A stretch of DNA of 64,000 bases from Rhodobacter sp. (GCA_020637515.1 JACKKG010000001.1:62001-126000); one strand, 5' to 3'. Shown: positions 8,480 to 17,798, counted from the first letter of the stretch. A program made the numbers and translations. Notes: generated from the sequence alone by a model not told the origin.

Positions 8480-9076
8480 TCAACCGACATCGGTGCGCCC
8501 CCGCCGGTCGCCGCGCAGGTTGGAATAGAGCACATGATTGCGCCAGCGGCCGTTGATCTGAAGATAGCTTTGCGCGACGCCTTCGTATTTGAAGCCGGAC
8601 TTTTCCAGCACCGCGCGCGAGGCGGCGTTTTCGGGCAGGCAGGCAGCCTCGATCCGCGAGAGGTCGAGTTCGGTGAACGCGTGGTGCACCAGCGCCCGCA
8701 GCGCCTCGCGCATGTAGCCGTTGCGGGCAAAGGGCTGGCCGATCCAGTAGCCGACGGTGCCCGATTGCGCGGGCCCCCGGCGGATGTTGTCCAGCGTGAT
8801 CGCCCCCAGGATCTGGCTGTCGCTGCGCCGGAACAGGAACAACGGCAGCCCGGTGCCTTGCGTGCGCATCCGCGCGGCCCATTGCACCCGCCCGGTGAAC
8901 GCCCGGCGCGAGAGGTGATCCTCGGCCCAGGTCGGCTCCCACGGCGTCAGGAACCCGGCCGAGGCCACACGCAGGGCCGACCAGCCGCGATAGTCCGCGT
9001 GCTCGGGCAGGCGCAGGATCATGCGTTCGGTTTCCAGCCGGAACTTCCGCTTGGGGGCCAGCAGGAAACCGCCCAT
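8480..9076 (-). CDS. RimJ/RimL-type GNAT N-acetyltransferase
   Basis: A 198-residue GNAT protein of the RimJ/RimL group, which acetylates protein N-termini or small molecules. Motifs include ETERMILRLPE near the N-terminus, GYWIGQPFARNGYMREAL (acetyl-CoA loop) and ENAASRAVLEKSGFKYEG near the C-terminus. The ATG at 9076 overlaps the stop of the M16 peptidase gene as TGATG, indicating coupled translation; a GTG one codon upstream is also possible. It is the last gene of the thrC-peptidase-acetyltransferase segment. Confidence 0.9.
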   Translation of the reverse strand: MGGFLLAPKRKFRLETERMILRLPEHADYRGWSALRVASAGFLTPWEPTWAEDHLSRRAFTGRVQWAARMRTQGTGLPLFLFRRSDSQILGAITLDNIRRGPAQSGTVGYWIGQPFARNGYMREALRALVHHAFTELDLSRIEAACLPENAASRAVLEKSGFKYEGVAQSYLQINGRWRNHVLYSNLRGDRRGRTDVG

Positions 9077-10335
9077 CACGCCACCAGCCTTTCGCGCAGC
9101 GCCTCCAGCGAGGGGGCGCCCGCCACCGGGCCATACAGCGCCATGCTGACGCGCGCCTCGGACACCAGCCGTTCGGCATAGGTGCGGATCGCGGGCAGGT
9201 CCACGGCGTCGATCTTCTGGATCGTTTCCTCCAGGTCCGGCACGCGGTCCCAGATCGCCATCAGCCGCGCCAGACGCTCGGCGCGGCTCGACGGGCTTTC
9301 CAGCCCCATCAACAGACCCGCCTTCATCTGGGTGCGGGCGCGGGCGACTTCGGTTTCGCTCAGATCCTCGGCCGCGCGCTTCATCTCGTCCACCGTCAGC
9401 GTCGCCAGTTCGGCAAGGTCCTCTTCGCCGGTGCCGGCGTAGATCGTGATCGCGCCGGTGTCGTCATGCGCGCCGGCCTGCGCAAAGGTCGTGTAGCACA
9501 GGCCGCGTTCCTCGCGCAGTTTCTGGAACAATCGCGAGGACATGCCGCCGCCCATGGCCGCAGCATAGATCTGCGCGGTGAACAGGTCGGGGTCGCGAAA
9601 CGCCGGGCCCTCGAACGCCAGCGCGATATGCGCCTGCTCCAGGTCCTTGACCTCGCGCCGTTCGTTGACGTGGAACCGCGCGGGGGCAGCCTGCGGCATG
9701 ACCAGCGCCGGCAGATGGCCGAACAGCCCCTCGGCCAGTGTGACCAGCATGTCGTGCTGCACCGCGCCCGAGGCCGCGAGAATCATCTGCCCCGGCCCGT
9801 AATGTCCGGTCACGAAGCGCCGCAGATCGGCCGCGTCGTAGCGTGCGATCCGGTCGGCGGGGCCCAGAATCGGCCGGCCCAGGGGCTGGTCGGGATAGCT
9901 GGCCTCTTGCAGCCAGTCAAAGATCACGTCGTCGGGCGTATCGGCGGCCTGGCCGATCTCTTGCAAGATGACATGGCGCTCGACCTCGATCTCGCGGGCC
10001 TCGAACGCGGGGTTCAGGACGATATCGGCGATCACGTCCAGCGCCAGGGGCACGTCGGCCTGAAGCACGCGCGCGTAATAGGCCGTCATCTCGCGCGAGG
10101 TATAGGCGTTGATGTAACCGCCGACGTCCTCGATTTCCTCGGCGATCTGCAAGGCGGTGCGGCGCGCGGTGCCCTTGAACGCCATGTGTTCCAGGAAATG
10201 CGCGATGCCGTTCTGTTCGGCCTGTTCGTGGCGGGCGCCAGCCGTCACCCAGATCCCAACCGCCGCCGAGGCCAGCCCCGGCATGGGTTCGGTGACGATG
10301 CGAAAGCCGTTCGGCAGCGTGGTGACGCGGTGCAT
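9076..10335 (-). CDS. M16 family zinc peptidase (processing-protease-like)
   Basis: A 419-residue insulinase-family metalloprotease related to the mitochondrial processing peptidase beta subunit. The inverted zinc motif HxxEH is intact (HFLEH at residues 46-50). The whole two-domain M16B architecture is present. Its ATG overlaps the thrC stop as TGATG and its own stop overlaps the next start in the same way, so the three genes form a translationally coupled unit. The thrC-M16 pairing is widespread in alphaproteobacteria; the natural substrate is unknown. Confidence 0.93.
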   Translation of the reverse strand: MHRVTTLPNGFRIVTEPMPGLASAAVGIWVTAGARHEQAEQNGIAHFLEHMAFKGTARRTALQIAEEIEDVGGYINAYTSREMTAYYARVLQADVPLALDVIADIVLNPAFEAREIEVERHVILQEIGQAADTPDDVIFDWLQEASYPDQPLGRPILGPADRIARYDAADLRRFVTGHYGPGQMILAASGAVQHDMLVTLAEGLFGHLPALVMPQAAPARFHVNERREVKDLEQAHIALAFEGPAFRDPDLFTAQIYAAAMGGGMSSRLFQKLREERGLCYTTFAQAGAHDDTGAITIYAGTGEEDLAELATLTVDEMKRAAEDLSETEVARARTQMKAGLLMGLESPSSRAERLARLMAIWDRVPDLEETIQKIDAVDLPAIRTYAERLVSEARVSMALYGPVAGAPSLEALRERLVA

Positions 10336-11735
10336 CAGGCGCCCGCCCCCATGCCGATCCGGTCGAGAATCAGCGCCTGGAGCGCCGCGCGGTCACTGGT
10401 CATGCGCGTCACCCGCTCGGGCCGATCGAACAGGTCGGCCATGCGCGGGGGCAGCGGCGGGCGCAGCCCGGTGGCGCCCTCGACGGCATCGGGAAACTTG
10501 GCCGGGTGGGCGGTGGCCAGCGTCACCATCGGGTTGCGGCCCTGGTGATCCTCGGCCACGGCGACACCGACGGCGGTATGCGGGCAGATCAGCTCGGCCG
10601 AGGCCGCCAGCGTGGCGGAAATCGTGGCCGAGGTTTCCTTTTCGCTGACCCGGCCGGATTCGAATTCGGCGCGCAGGGCCTGCAATGCCCCCTGGCTGAC
10701 GGTGAAGGTGCCGCGCGATTTCAATTCGTCCATCACCTGCGCGACCGCATTGCCGTCACGGCCATAGGCATCGAACAAAGCGCGCTCGAAGTTCGAGCTG
10801 ACCTGAATATCCATCGACGGCGAAATCGACGGCCGCACCCCTTCGGTCTGGTAGATGCCGGTCGTCAGGCAGCGGTGCAGAATGTCGTTCTGGTTGGTCG
10901 CGATCACCAGCTTGCCGATCGGCAGCCCCATCTTGCGGGCGATGTAGCCGGCGAAGATGTCGCCGAAATTGCCCGTGGGCACGGTGAAATCCACGGGCCG
11001 GTGCGGTGCGCCCAGGCTGGTCGCCGCGCTGAAGTAATAGACGACCTGCGCCAGAACCCGGGCCCAGTTGATGCTGTTCACACCCGCCAGCCGCACCCGG
11101 TCGCGAAAGGCAAAGTCGTTGAACATGTCCTTGAGCAGGCCCTGGCATGTGTCGAAATCGCCATCGACGGCGATGGCGTGGACATTCGCGTCCTGGGGCG
11201 TCGTCATCTGGCGGCGCTGCACCTCGCTGACGCGGCCATGCGGGAACAGGATGAACACATCCACGTTCGAAAGCCCGCGAAACGCCTCGATCGCGGCCGA
11301 ACCGGTATCGCCCGACGTCGCGCCGACGATGGTGATCCGGTCGCCTGAACGATCGAGCGAGGCCTGGAACAGCTGCCCGATCAGCTGCATGGCAAAGTCC
11401 TTGAAGGCCAGCGTCGGGCCGTGGAACAGTTCCAGCAGGAAATGATCGGGCGCCAGTTGCTTCAACGGCGCGCGCGCGGCGTGGCCAAAGCCCTGGTAGG
11501 CGCGCTCGATCAGCTTTTCCAGGTGGCTGTCGTCGAACGTGTCGCCGACAAAGGGCTTGATGACCCGAAAGGCGATTTCCTCGTAGCGCAGGCCGGCCAG
11601 CGCCACGATCGCGTCATGCGAAAACTGCGGCACGGTTTGCGGCACATACAGGCCGCCGTCTCGGGCCAGCCCTGTCAGCATCGCCTGCTCGAAGGTCAGA
11701 ACGGGCGCGCTGCCCCGGGTCGAGATATAGTGCAT
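10335..11735 (-). CDS. thrC: Threonine synthase
   Basis: Converts O-phosphohomoserine to threonine with pyridoxal phosphate. The 466-residue protein is the full-length type found in proteobacteria. It starts MHYISTRGSAP and carries the PLP lysine in HGPTLAFKDF (K112), preceded by a conserved threonine-synthase N-terminal region. It lies 9 bp downstream of the SURF1 gene, so it is probably read through from the cytochrome oxidase operon, and it is coupled to the M16 peptidase gene that follows. Confidence 0.97.
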   Translation of the reverse strand: MHYISTRGSAPVLTFEQAMLTGLARDGGLYVPQTVPQFSHDAIVALAGLRYEEIAFRVIKPFVGDTFDDSHLEKLIERAYQGFGHAARAPLKQLAPDHFLLELFHGPTLAFKDFAMQLIGQLFQASLDRSGDRITIVGATSGDTGSAAIEAFRGLSNVDVFILFPHGRVSEVQRRQMTTPQDANVHAIAVDGDFDTCQGLLKDMFNDFAFRDRVRLAGVNSINWARVLAQVVYYFSAATSLGAPHRPVDFTVPTGNFGDIFAGYIARKMGLPIGKLVIATNQNDILHRCLTTGIYQTEGVRPSISPSMDIQVSSNFERALFDAYGRDGNAVAQVMDELKSRGTFTVSQGALQALRAEFESGRVSEKETSATISATLAASAELICPHTAVGVAVAEDHQGRNPMVTLATAHPAKFPDAVEGATGLRPPLPPRMADLFDRPERVTRMTSDRAALQALILDRIGMGAGA

Positions 11736-11744
11736 CAGAGTTCC

Positions 11745-12422
11745 TCAAGCCTTGCTGCGCTGGATACGCCACAGCAGGGCGAATGTCATCACCGCCCAGA
11801 CCGCCGCCAGCAGAAACCAGGTGATCGCATATTCCAGATGATCGTTGCGGAAGATCGCCGTGCTGATCGGCACGGTGACCAGCGGCGGCGCGGCGGCGCT
11901 GTCGTGGCTGGCGACGATCAGGAACGGCTCGGCGTTCAGCGCCCGGGCGATCGGCTCCGCCTCGCGCGAGAACCACAGGCCGTGCGCCAGGTCCGGCGCG
12001 GGCGTGTAGGCGTCGGTATCGGCGGGCCAGTCCAGATTGCCGGTCACGGCGACGTTGTCCGCGGCACCGGCGAAGGCTGCGCGCGCGCTCTCGGGCAGAA
12101 AGCCCCGGTCCACCAGAACCCGGCGTCCCCCGGCGGTTTCCAGCACCGCGATCACGCGGCTGCCCGGGCCGATCCCCTCGATGCTGGACAGCACATGCAC
12201 CGCCTCGCCGGTGAAGCGCCCGCTCACGGTCACGGGCAGGAAGCGGTCGCGTTCGGGCGCCGGTTCGGCGGGCAACGCGACCGGGTCTTCGTGCACACGG
12301 GCCTCGACATGGGCGATGAGGTCCAGCTTCCACTCCAGCCGGCGCACCTGCCAGAACCCCAGCGACATCAGGATCGCAACACCGACAATCCCGAATATCC
12401 CCGCCCCGATCAACCGGCCCAT
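11745..12422 (-). CDS. SURF1 family cytochrome oxidase biogenesis protein
   Basis: Assembly factor for the heme a centre of aa3-type cytochrome c oxidase. The 225-residue protein has the SURF1 plan: one membrane helix at each end (about 3-20 and 198-217) with a periplasmic domain between. The conserved segments SLGFWQVRRLEWK near the N-terminus and the C-terminal YAITWF motif are visible. It follows ctaE by 75 bp, a gap that contains a small hairpin, and precedes thrC. Confidence 0.94.
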   Translation of the reverse strand: MGRLIGAGIFGIVGVAILMSLGFWQVRRLEWKLDLIAHVEARVHEDPVALPAEPAPERDRFLPVTVSGRFTGEAVHVLSSIEGIGPGSRVIAVLETAGGRRVLVDRGFLPESARAAFAGAADNVAVTGNLDWPADTDAYTPAPDLAHGLWFSREAEPIARALNAEPFLIVASHDSAAAPPLVTVPISTAIFRNDHLEYAITWFLLAAVWAVMTFALLWRIQRSKA

Positions 12423-12447
12423 GCCAGCGCCTTTCCTGCAAAGAGAA

Positions 12448-12468
12448 CGGGGGGCACATAGCCCCCCG
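12448..12468 (-). terminator. Hairpin between ctaE and the SURF1 gene
   Basis: A perfect 7-bp stem (CGGGGGG with CCCCCCG) around a 7-base loop. There is no T run after it on the minus strand, so it is more likely a weak attenuator or mRNA-stabilising end of the upstream cta message than a strong terminator. Confidence 0.45.
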
Positions 12469-12497
12469 CGTGTCGATCAGCAAGTCGCGTCGCGGCC

Positions 12498-13298
12498 TTA
12501 TTGGCCCCAGACATAGATCGAGGCGAACAGGAACAGCCACACGACATCGACAAAGTGCCAATACCAGGCCGCCGCCTCGAAGCCGACGTGGCGTTCCGGG
12601 GTGAAGTGGCCGGCACGCACCCGCAGGTAGCAGATGAACAGGAAAATCGTGCCGATGATCACATGCGCGCCGTGGAAGCCGGTCGCCATGAAGAACGAGG
12701 CGCCATAGATGTTGCCGGCAAAGCCAAAGGCGGCGTGGCTGTATTCGTAGCCTTGCAGCACGGTGAAGCACAGGCCCAGCACCACGGCCAGGATCAGACC
12801 GTTGGCCATGTCCTTGCGGTTGTTGTCATGCACCAGCGCGTGGTGCGCCCAGGTCGCGGCGCACCCCGACAGCAGCAGGATCAGCGTGTTGATGAGCGGC
12901 AGGTGCCAGGGGTTGAAGGTCTCGATCCCGGCGGGCGGCCAGGGGCCGTCCACGGCGGGGTAATCGGGCCCCATCGGATAGAGCGCGTGCTTGAAGAAGG
13001 TCCAGAACCACGCCGAGAAGAACATCACCTCGGAGATGATGAACAGGATGAAACCATAGCGCAGGCCGATCACCACGACCGGCGTGTGGTCGCCCGACTG
13101 GCTTTCGACGATGACGTCCGCCCACCAGGCATACATGGTGTAAAGCACGCCGACGAAGCCGATCAGGAAGATCCACGGCCCCATGTCGTGCATCCACAGA
13201 ATGCCGCCGGTCAACATGGTAAAGGCCGAGACCGCGCCGACGAACGGCCAGATCGACGGTGGCAGGACGTGGTAATCGTGGTTCTTTGCGTGGGCCAT
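12498..13298 (-). CDS. ctaE: Cytochrome c oxidase subunit III
   Basis: Membrane subunit III of the aa3 oxidase, 266 residues with seven predicted helices. It begins MAHAKNHDYHVLPPSIWP, typical of alphaproteobacterial subunit III, and contains the conserved SEVMFFSAWFW segment and a C-terminal WYWHFVDVVWLFLF motif. It follows ctaG by 82 bp in the cta operon. Subunit I (ctaD) is not in this operon, which is usual for Rhodobacter and Paracoccus. Confidence 0.97.
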   Translation of the reverse strand: MAHAKNHDYHVLPPSIWPFVGAVSAFTMLTGGILWMHDMGPWIFLIGFVGVLYTMYAWWADVIVESQSGDHTPVVVIGLRYGFILFIISEVMFFSAWFWTFFKHALYPMGPDYPAVDGPWPPAGIETFNPWHLPLINTLILLLSGCAATWAHHALVHDNNRKDMANGLILAVVLGLCFTVLQGYEYSHAAFGFAGNIYGASFFMATGFHGAHVIIGTIFLFICYLRVRAGHFTPERHVGFEAAAWYWHFVDVVWLFLFASIYVWGQ

Positions 13299-13380
13299 AT
13301 GGGTTCCCTCAGACTTTCCCGTTTCTTGCCGCTTGCGCGGTCCTTTCGTTCCCGGCCCCGGTTTGCGGGTGCCGAATTCC

Positions 13381-13965
13381 TCAGTTCGTCTCGACCGTGG
13401 CTGCCTGGCTGTCGTCGGGCAGCTCTGCCGGGTGGAAGGTATAGGACAAGGTGATCGTGGTCAGCCCCTCGGCCTGGACATCGGGATCGTCGAGGATGTC
13501 CGGATCGACATAGAAGGTGACCGGCATCTGCACCCGTTCACCGGGTTGCAGAACCTGCATGGTGAAGCAGAAGCAGGCGATCTTGATGAAATACCCGCCC
13601 GCCGAATAGGGCGTCACGTTGTAGCTGGCCGACCCCGCGATCACATGGTCGGTGGGGTTATAGGCCTCGTAGAACGCCATCCCGGTCTCGCCCAGCCGCA
13701 GGCGCATGGTCCGTTCGACCGGGTGGAACTCCCACGGGAAGCCACGCTCGACGCTGGCGTCGAAGCGGACCTCAACCTCCTGGTCCAGCACCACATCCGA
13801 GGGGCGCTCGGCTCGTGCCGTGGTGCCGCCGTAGCCGGTGACACGGCAGAACAGGTTGTAGGCGGGAATCGCGGCCCAGGCCAGCGCACCCATCAGCACC
13901 ACCACGGCAACGGTCGTCGCCGCCGTCCGGCCAATGCCGTCAAGGCTGCGCCACCACCGCATCAT
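13381..13965 (-). CDS. ctaG: Cytochrome c oxidase assembly protein (Cox11/CtaG)
   Basis: Delivers copper to the CuB site of subunit I. The 194-residue protein has one N-terminal membrane helix (about 15-33) and a periplasmic beta-fold with the copper-binding CFCF motif (about residues 131-134). Its ATG overlaps the stop of the preceding small gene as ATGA. Position between ctaB and ctaE matches Rhodobacter and Paracoccus. Confidence 0.96.
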   Translation of the reverse strand: MMRWWRSLDGIGRTAATTVAVVVLMGALAWAAIPAYNLFCRVTGYGGTTARAERPSDVVLDQEVEVRFDASVERGFPWEFHPVERTMRLRLGETGMAFYEAYNPTDHVIAGSASYNVTPYSAGGYFIKIACFCFTMQVLQPGERVQMPVTFYVDPDILDDPDVQAEGLTTITLSYTFHPAELPDDSQAATVETN

Positions 13966-14171
13966 TGGCCCGCCTCCGCCCCGGTCGGGTGGGTGCTGTG
14001 ACGCGGGCTGAGCTGATAGGTGTGGTCATAGCCCTGCATGTCGCTGCCCTGGCTGATCTTCACCATCGTCAACCCGAAGGTCAGCAAGATGAAGGCCGCC
14101 AGCACCAGCCCCAGCCCGACATTGCGGCTGCGGCGGCGGCGGTGCAGTTCGTGTTCCTGTGTCAGCCCCAT
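13962..14171 (-). CDS. Small membrane protein of the cta operon
   Basis: A 69-residue protein with a basic N-terminus (HRRRRSRN), one membrane helix (about 20-40) and a short periplasmic tail. It overlaps the end of ctaB by 10 bases and the start of ctaG by 4 bases. The same small ORF occurs between ctaB and ctaG in related bacteria and is often called a cytochrome oxidase assembly protein, but I know of no defined activity. The ATG at 14171, with a G-rich site upstream, is preferred to a TTG five codons earlier. Confidence 0.8.
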   Translation of the reverse strand: MGLTQEHELHRRRRSRNVGLGLVLAAFILLTFGLTMVKISQGSDMQGYDHTYQLSPRHSTHPTGAEAGQ

Positions 14172-15136
14172 GTCACCGTCCCCCAATGCGCCAGTTCGGC
14201 CAGCCGGTCGGCCCAGGGCGTCGCCTCGACCAGGAAGGCCATGAAATGCAGGAACAGATAGGCCAGGGACAGCGCGAAGAAACGCTTTTCAACGGCGTAA
14301 TTGTCGGCCTGCGCGGTTTCCTCGGGGCGGCGCCAGATGCGGATCGCCCCGATCAGGAACAGCACGTTCAACACCAGCGAGACCGCGAAATAGATCGGCC
14401 CCCCGATGGTGGTGAACGCCGCCGCCAGCGCCACCGGCATCAGCGCCACGGTATAGACCAGGATGTGCGCCCGCGTGGCCCGGCGGCCGTGGGTCACGGT
14501 CAGCATCGGCACGCGCGCCTTGTCGTAATCGTCGTTCATGAACAACGCCAGCGCCCAGAAATGGGGCGGCGTCCACATGAAGATCACCAGAAACATCAGC
14601 ACCGATTCGATGCCGATATGGCCCGTCGCGGCGGCCCAGCCGATCATGGGCGGAAAAGCCCCCGCCGCGCCGCCGATGACGATGTTCTGCGGCGTCGAGC
14701 GCTTCAGCCACATGGTGTAGACCACCGCGTAGAAGAAGATGGTGAAGGCCAGAAGCCCGCCGGCCAGCAGGTTCGTGGCCAGCGACAGCATCACCACGCT
14801 GAGCCCCGACAGCGCCAGCCCCAGGCCCAGGGCTTCGCCGGGCTGGATGGTGCCCGCGGGCAAGGGACGCTTGGCGGTGCGACGCATGACGCGGTCGATG
14901 TCCGCATCCCACCACATGTTCAGCGCGCCCGAGGCCCCGCCGCCCAGCGCGATGAAGATGATCGCGGCCAGCGATTCGACCGGGTGCAGGTGCACGGGGG
15001 CAACCAGCAGGCCCACCATGGCGGTGAACACCACCAGCGACATGACGCGCGGCTTCAGAAGCTGCACATAGTCGCCGAAACCGGCCTCGCCGGTTCCGCC
15101 GCCCTGCACCGCGATATCTGCCTGGATGTCGCTCAT
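14162..15136 (-). CDS. ctaB: Protoheme IX farnesyltransferase (heme O synthase)
   Basis: Adds a farnesyl group to heme b to make heme O, the precursor of heme A in the aa3 oxidase. The 324-residue protein is a UbiA-superfamily enzyme with about nine helices. The prenyl-diphosphate site is NMWWDADIDRVMRRTAKRPLP (about residues 85-105). It follows ctaC by 66 bp. Confidence 0.96.
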   Translation of the reverse strand: MSDIQADIAVQGGGTGEAGFGDYVQLLKPRVMSLVVFTAMVGLLVAPVHLHPVESLAAIIFIALGGGASGALNMWWDADIDRVMRRTAKRPLPAGTIQPGEALGLGLALSGLSVVMLSLATNLLAGGLLAFTIFFYAVVYTMWLKRSTPQNIVIGGAAGAFPPMIGWAAATGHIGIESVLMFLVIFMWTPPHFWALALFMNDDYDKARVPMLTVTHGRRATRAHILVYTVALMPVALAAAFTTIGGPIYFAVSLVLNVLFLIGAIRIWRRPEETAQADNYAVEKRFFALSLAYLFLHFMAFLVEATPWADRLAELAHWGTVTWG

Positions 15137-15202
15137 CTTACCCCCGGAAAGATCGGGCGCCGCGCGGCGGACTGGCTCCGCGCGCGGCGCCCGGGGTCAA
15201 CG

Positions 15203-16108
15203 TCAGTTCGAAGCCGAGGCGAGTTGCGTCGCCGCTTCGGTGTAGCCCGGCGCGGCGGCGAGGTTGGTCGCGCCATGCGATTGCAGCCAGGCGATGTAAT
15301 CCGCTTCCGGCACGGCGCGGATCTCGATCGGCATGTAGGCGTGCCCCTGACCGCAGAGTTCCGAGCACTGGCCGAAATAGATCCCCGGTTCATCGACGTT
15401 GAACCAGGCCTGGGCCAGACGGCCGGGAACGGCGTCCTGCTTGACCGCGAAGGCCGGGATCGTCCACGAGTGGATCACGTCGGCACCGGTGACCTGCACC
15501 ACGACGTTTCGACCCACGGGCACGACCATCGGCTCATCGACCGCGAGCAGGTTGAAGCTCTGGTCGTAGCCATGCGCCTCCAACTCGTCGGGTTGCAGCA
15601 GGTAGCTGGAGAATTCGACGCCGTGGTCGGGATACTCGTAACCCCAATACCACTGGTAGCCGGTGATCTTGATGGTCACATCCGCCTGCGGCATGATCTG
15701 CTGGCGGAACAACGCCGGCACGGTGAACGAGCCGATGAAGATCAGGATGAAGATCGGCAGGATCGTCCAGGCGACTTCCAGCGGCGAGTTGTGCGTGAAC
15801 CGGGCCGGCGTCTGGTTGGCGCGGCGGTTGTAGCGCACGATCACCCACAGCAGCAGCAGGCAGACAAAGGCGGTGATGATCCCGATGATGATCAGCACCA
15901 TATGGTCGATCCAGTGCGCCTCGTCCGCCAGCGAGGTCGAGGCGATTTGCAGCGCGATCCCCTCGGGATGCGGCGCGCCCCGGACTGGCAGGCCGTCGAT
16001 GACGGTCTGCGCCATGGCCTGACCGGACAGGGCCAGCGTCAGTGCCACGGCGCCCAGACCGGTGGCCATCTTGGCGGACAGACGGGTGAGGTCCTTGAAA
16101 AGATGCAT
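15203..16108 (-). CDS. ctaC: Cytochrome c oxidase subunit II
   Basis: Carries the CuA centre that accepts electrons from cytochrome c. The 301-residue precursor has a signal peptide cut near AMAQ (residue 34), two membrane helices and a C-terminal cupredoxin domain with the CuA ligands HSW and CSELCGQGH. It is the first gene of the cta operon. A TAATAT -10-like box at 16241-16246 and an FNR-type box at 16291-16304 lie upstream. Confidence 0.97.
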   Translation of the reverse strand: MHLFKDLTRLSAKMATGLGAVALTLALSGQAMAQTVIDGLPVRGAPHPEGIALQIASTSLADEAHWIDHMVLIIIGIITAFVCLLLLWVIVRYNRRANQTPARFTHNSPLEVAWTILPIFILIFIGSFTVPALFRQQIMPQADVTIKITGYQWYWGYEYPDHGVEFSSYLLQPDELEAHGYDQSFNLLAVDEPMVVPVGRNVVVQVTGADVIHSWTIPAFAVKQDAVPGRLAQAWFNVDEPGIYFGQCSELCGQGHAYMPIEIRAVPEADYIAWLQSHGATNLAAAPGYTEAATQLASASN

Positions 16109-16240
16109 CTTATGTTCCCGTTTTACGCGGCTCTTCGACCGTCATTCTCCTCCGCCGGACGATCAGGGCGCCGGTTCGTGCGGGCATTGCACGGAACGGG
16201 GCGCCCGCCGACACGGGCGGTTTCCCTCTCTCCTAAAATC

Positions 16241-16246
16241 ATATTA
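16241..16246 (-). promoter_or_regulatory. Candidate -10 box for ctaC
   Basis: TAATAT on the minus strand, one mismatch from the consensus, in an AT-rich patch about 130 bp before the ctaC start. A convincing -35 box is not visible (a TTGGTT lies 19 bases upstream), which would fit a promoter helped by an activator. Confidence 0.45.
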
Positions 16247-16290
16247 GCATCGCCAGAACAAGCCAAACCAATGCGTCAGGTTGCCGCCTC

Positions 16291-16304
16291 TTGATCTGTA
16301 TCAA
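16291..16304. promoter_or_regulatory. Perfect FNR/CRP-family binding box
   Basis: TTGATCTGTATCAA matches the FNR consensus TTGAT-N4-ATCAA exactly. It lies between divergent ctaC and tldD. Its centre is about 62-64 bp upstream of the start site expected from the ctaC -10 box, close to the usual class I activator position near -61.5, and about 38 bp before the tldD ATG. Likely binders are an FnrL-type oxygen sensor or a Dnr/NnrR-type NO sensor. Confidence 0.7.
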
Positions 16305-16335
16305 GGACGCGCCACACCGACGCGAAAGGACGCAG

Positions 16336-17778
16336 ATGACCGCCACCGCCGCCACGCAGACCCCCGAGGCCCCGTTCCGTCCCTTCGAAACCGCGCTGGA
16401 CCGCGACAACAGCCTGTCGTTGCTGCGCGGCGCGACCGAGGGCGCGGATGACGGCGAGCTGTTCCTCGAGCGGCGCCGGTCCGAATCACTCGTGCTGGAC
16501 GACGGGCGAATCCGCAGCGCGGGCTATGACGCGGCCGAGGGTTTCGGCCTCAGGGCGGTGCGGGGCGATGTCGCAGGCTACGCCCACGCCTCGGAACTGA
16601 GCGAAAGCGCCCTGAAACGCGCGGTCGGCATGGCCCGTCTGGCGGTGGGATCGGGCGGCGGCACGCTGGCCGCCGCGCCGGCCGGAACCAACCGGCGTCT
16701 CTATGGCGATTTCGACCCGATCTCTGATGCCGGCTTTGCCGCCAAGATCGACACGCTGCGCGCCATCGACGAGTATCTGCGCGCGCTGGACAAGCGCGTG
16801 GTGCAGGTCACCGCGACCCTGGCCGCCAGCCTGCAGGAGGTGGCGATCCTGCGGCCTGAGGGCAATCTGATCACCGATGTCCGGCCGATGGCGCGGATTT
16901 CCATTGCGGTGATCGTGGAACGCGAGGGGCGGCGCGAATCGGGTCATCACGGTGGCGGTGGACGGATCGGCCTGTCGGGGCTGATGGACCCCTCGCACTG
17001 GCAGCCCGTGGCGCGCGAGGCGCTGCGCGTGGCGCTTGTGAACCTGGATGCCGTGCCGGCACCCGCCGGATCGCTGGAGGTGGTTCTGGGCCCGGGCTGG
17101 CCCGGCATCTTGCTGCACGAGGCCGTGGGCCACGGGCTGGAGGGCGATTTCAACCGCAAGAAGACTTCGGCCTTTGCCGGGCTGATGGGCCAGCAGGTCG
17201 CCGCCCGGGGGGTGACGGTGCTGGACGATGGCACGATCCCCGACCGGCGCGGTTCGGTCAGCGTCGATGACGAGGGCACGCCCGGCGCGCGCACCGTCCT
17301 GATCGAGGACGGCGTGCTGGTGGGCTACATGCAGGATCGCCAGAACGCCCGGCTGATGGGCGTGGAGCCCACCGGCAACGGCCGGCGCGAAAGCTACGCC
17401 CATGCGCCGATGCCACGCATGACGAACACCGTGATGTTGGCTGGCCGCGATGCCCCCGATTCGCTGGTTGCGGGCATGAAGGACGGCATCTGGGCGGTCG
17501 GCTTTGGCGGCGGGCAGGTGGACATCACCTCGGGCAAGTTCGTGTTTTCCTGCACCGAGGCCTACCGGGTGACGAACGGCAAGGTCGGCGCACCGGTCAA
17601 GGGCGCGACCCTGATCGGCGACGGGCCTTCGGTGTTGAAGAACGTGCGCGGCATCGGCAACGATCTGGCGCTGGACCCGGGCATCGGCAATTGCGGCAAG
17701 GCGGGGCAATGGGTGCCGGTGGGGGTTGGCCAGCCGTCGCTGCTGATCGGCGGGCTGACCGTCGGCGGCGTGGCCTAG
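16336..17778 (+). CDS. tldD: Metalloprotease TldD
   Basis: Zinc protease subunit that with TldE/PmbA degrades peptides; in enterobacteria it matures microcins and removes CcdA. The 480-residue protein has the metal motif HEAVGH (residues 261-266) within HEAVGHGLEGDFNRKKTSAF and the typical C-terminal TldD domain. The ATG at 16336 has AAAGGA upstream. It is followed directly by a family B hairpin element. No tldE/pmbA gene is in the window. Confidence 0.95.
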   Translation: MTATAATQTPEAPFRPFETALDRDNSLSLLRGATEGADDGELFLERRRSESLVLDDGRIRSAGYDAAEGFGLRAVRGDVAGYAHASELSESALKRAVGMARLAVGSGGGTLAAAPAGTNRRLYGDFDPISDAGFAAKIDTLRAIDEYLRALDKRVVQVTATLAASLQEVAILRPEGNLITDVRPMARISIAVIVEREGRRESGHHGGGGRIGLSGLMDPSHWQPVAREALRVALVNLDAVPAPAGSLEVVLGPGWPGILLHEAVGHGLEGDFNRKKTSAFAGLMGQQVAARGVTVLDDGTIPDRRGSVSVDDEGTPGARTVLIEDGVLVGYMQDRQNARLMGVEPTGNGRRESYAHAPMPRMTNTVMLAGRDAPDSLVAGMKDGIWAVGFGGGQVDITSGKFVFSCTEAYRVTNGKVGAPVKGATLIGDGPSVLKNVRGIGNDLALDPGIGNCGKAGQWVPVGVGQPSLLIGGLTVGGVA

Positions 17779-17798
17779 GGGCGCGGCGACCCAGGGCG

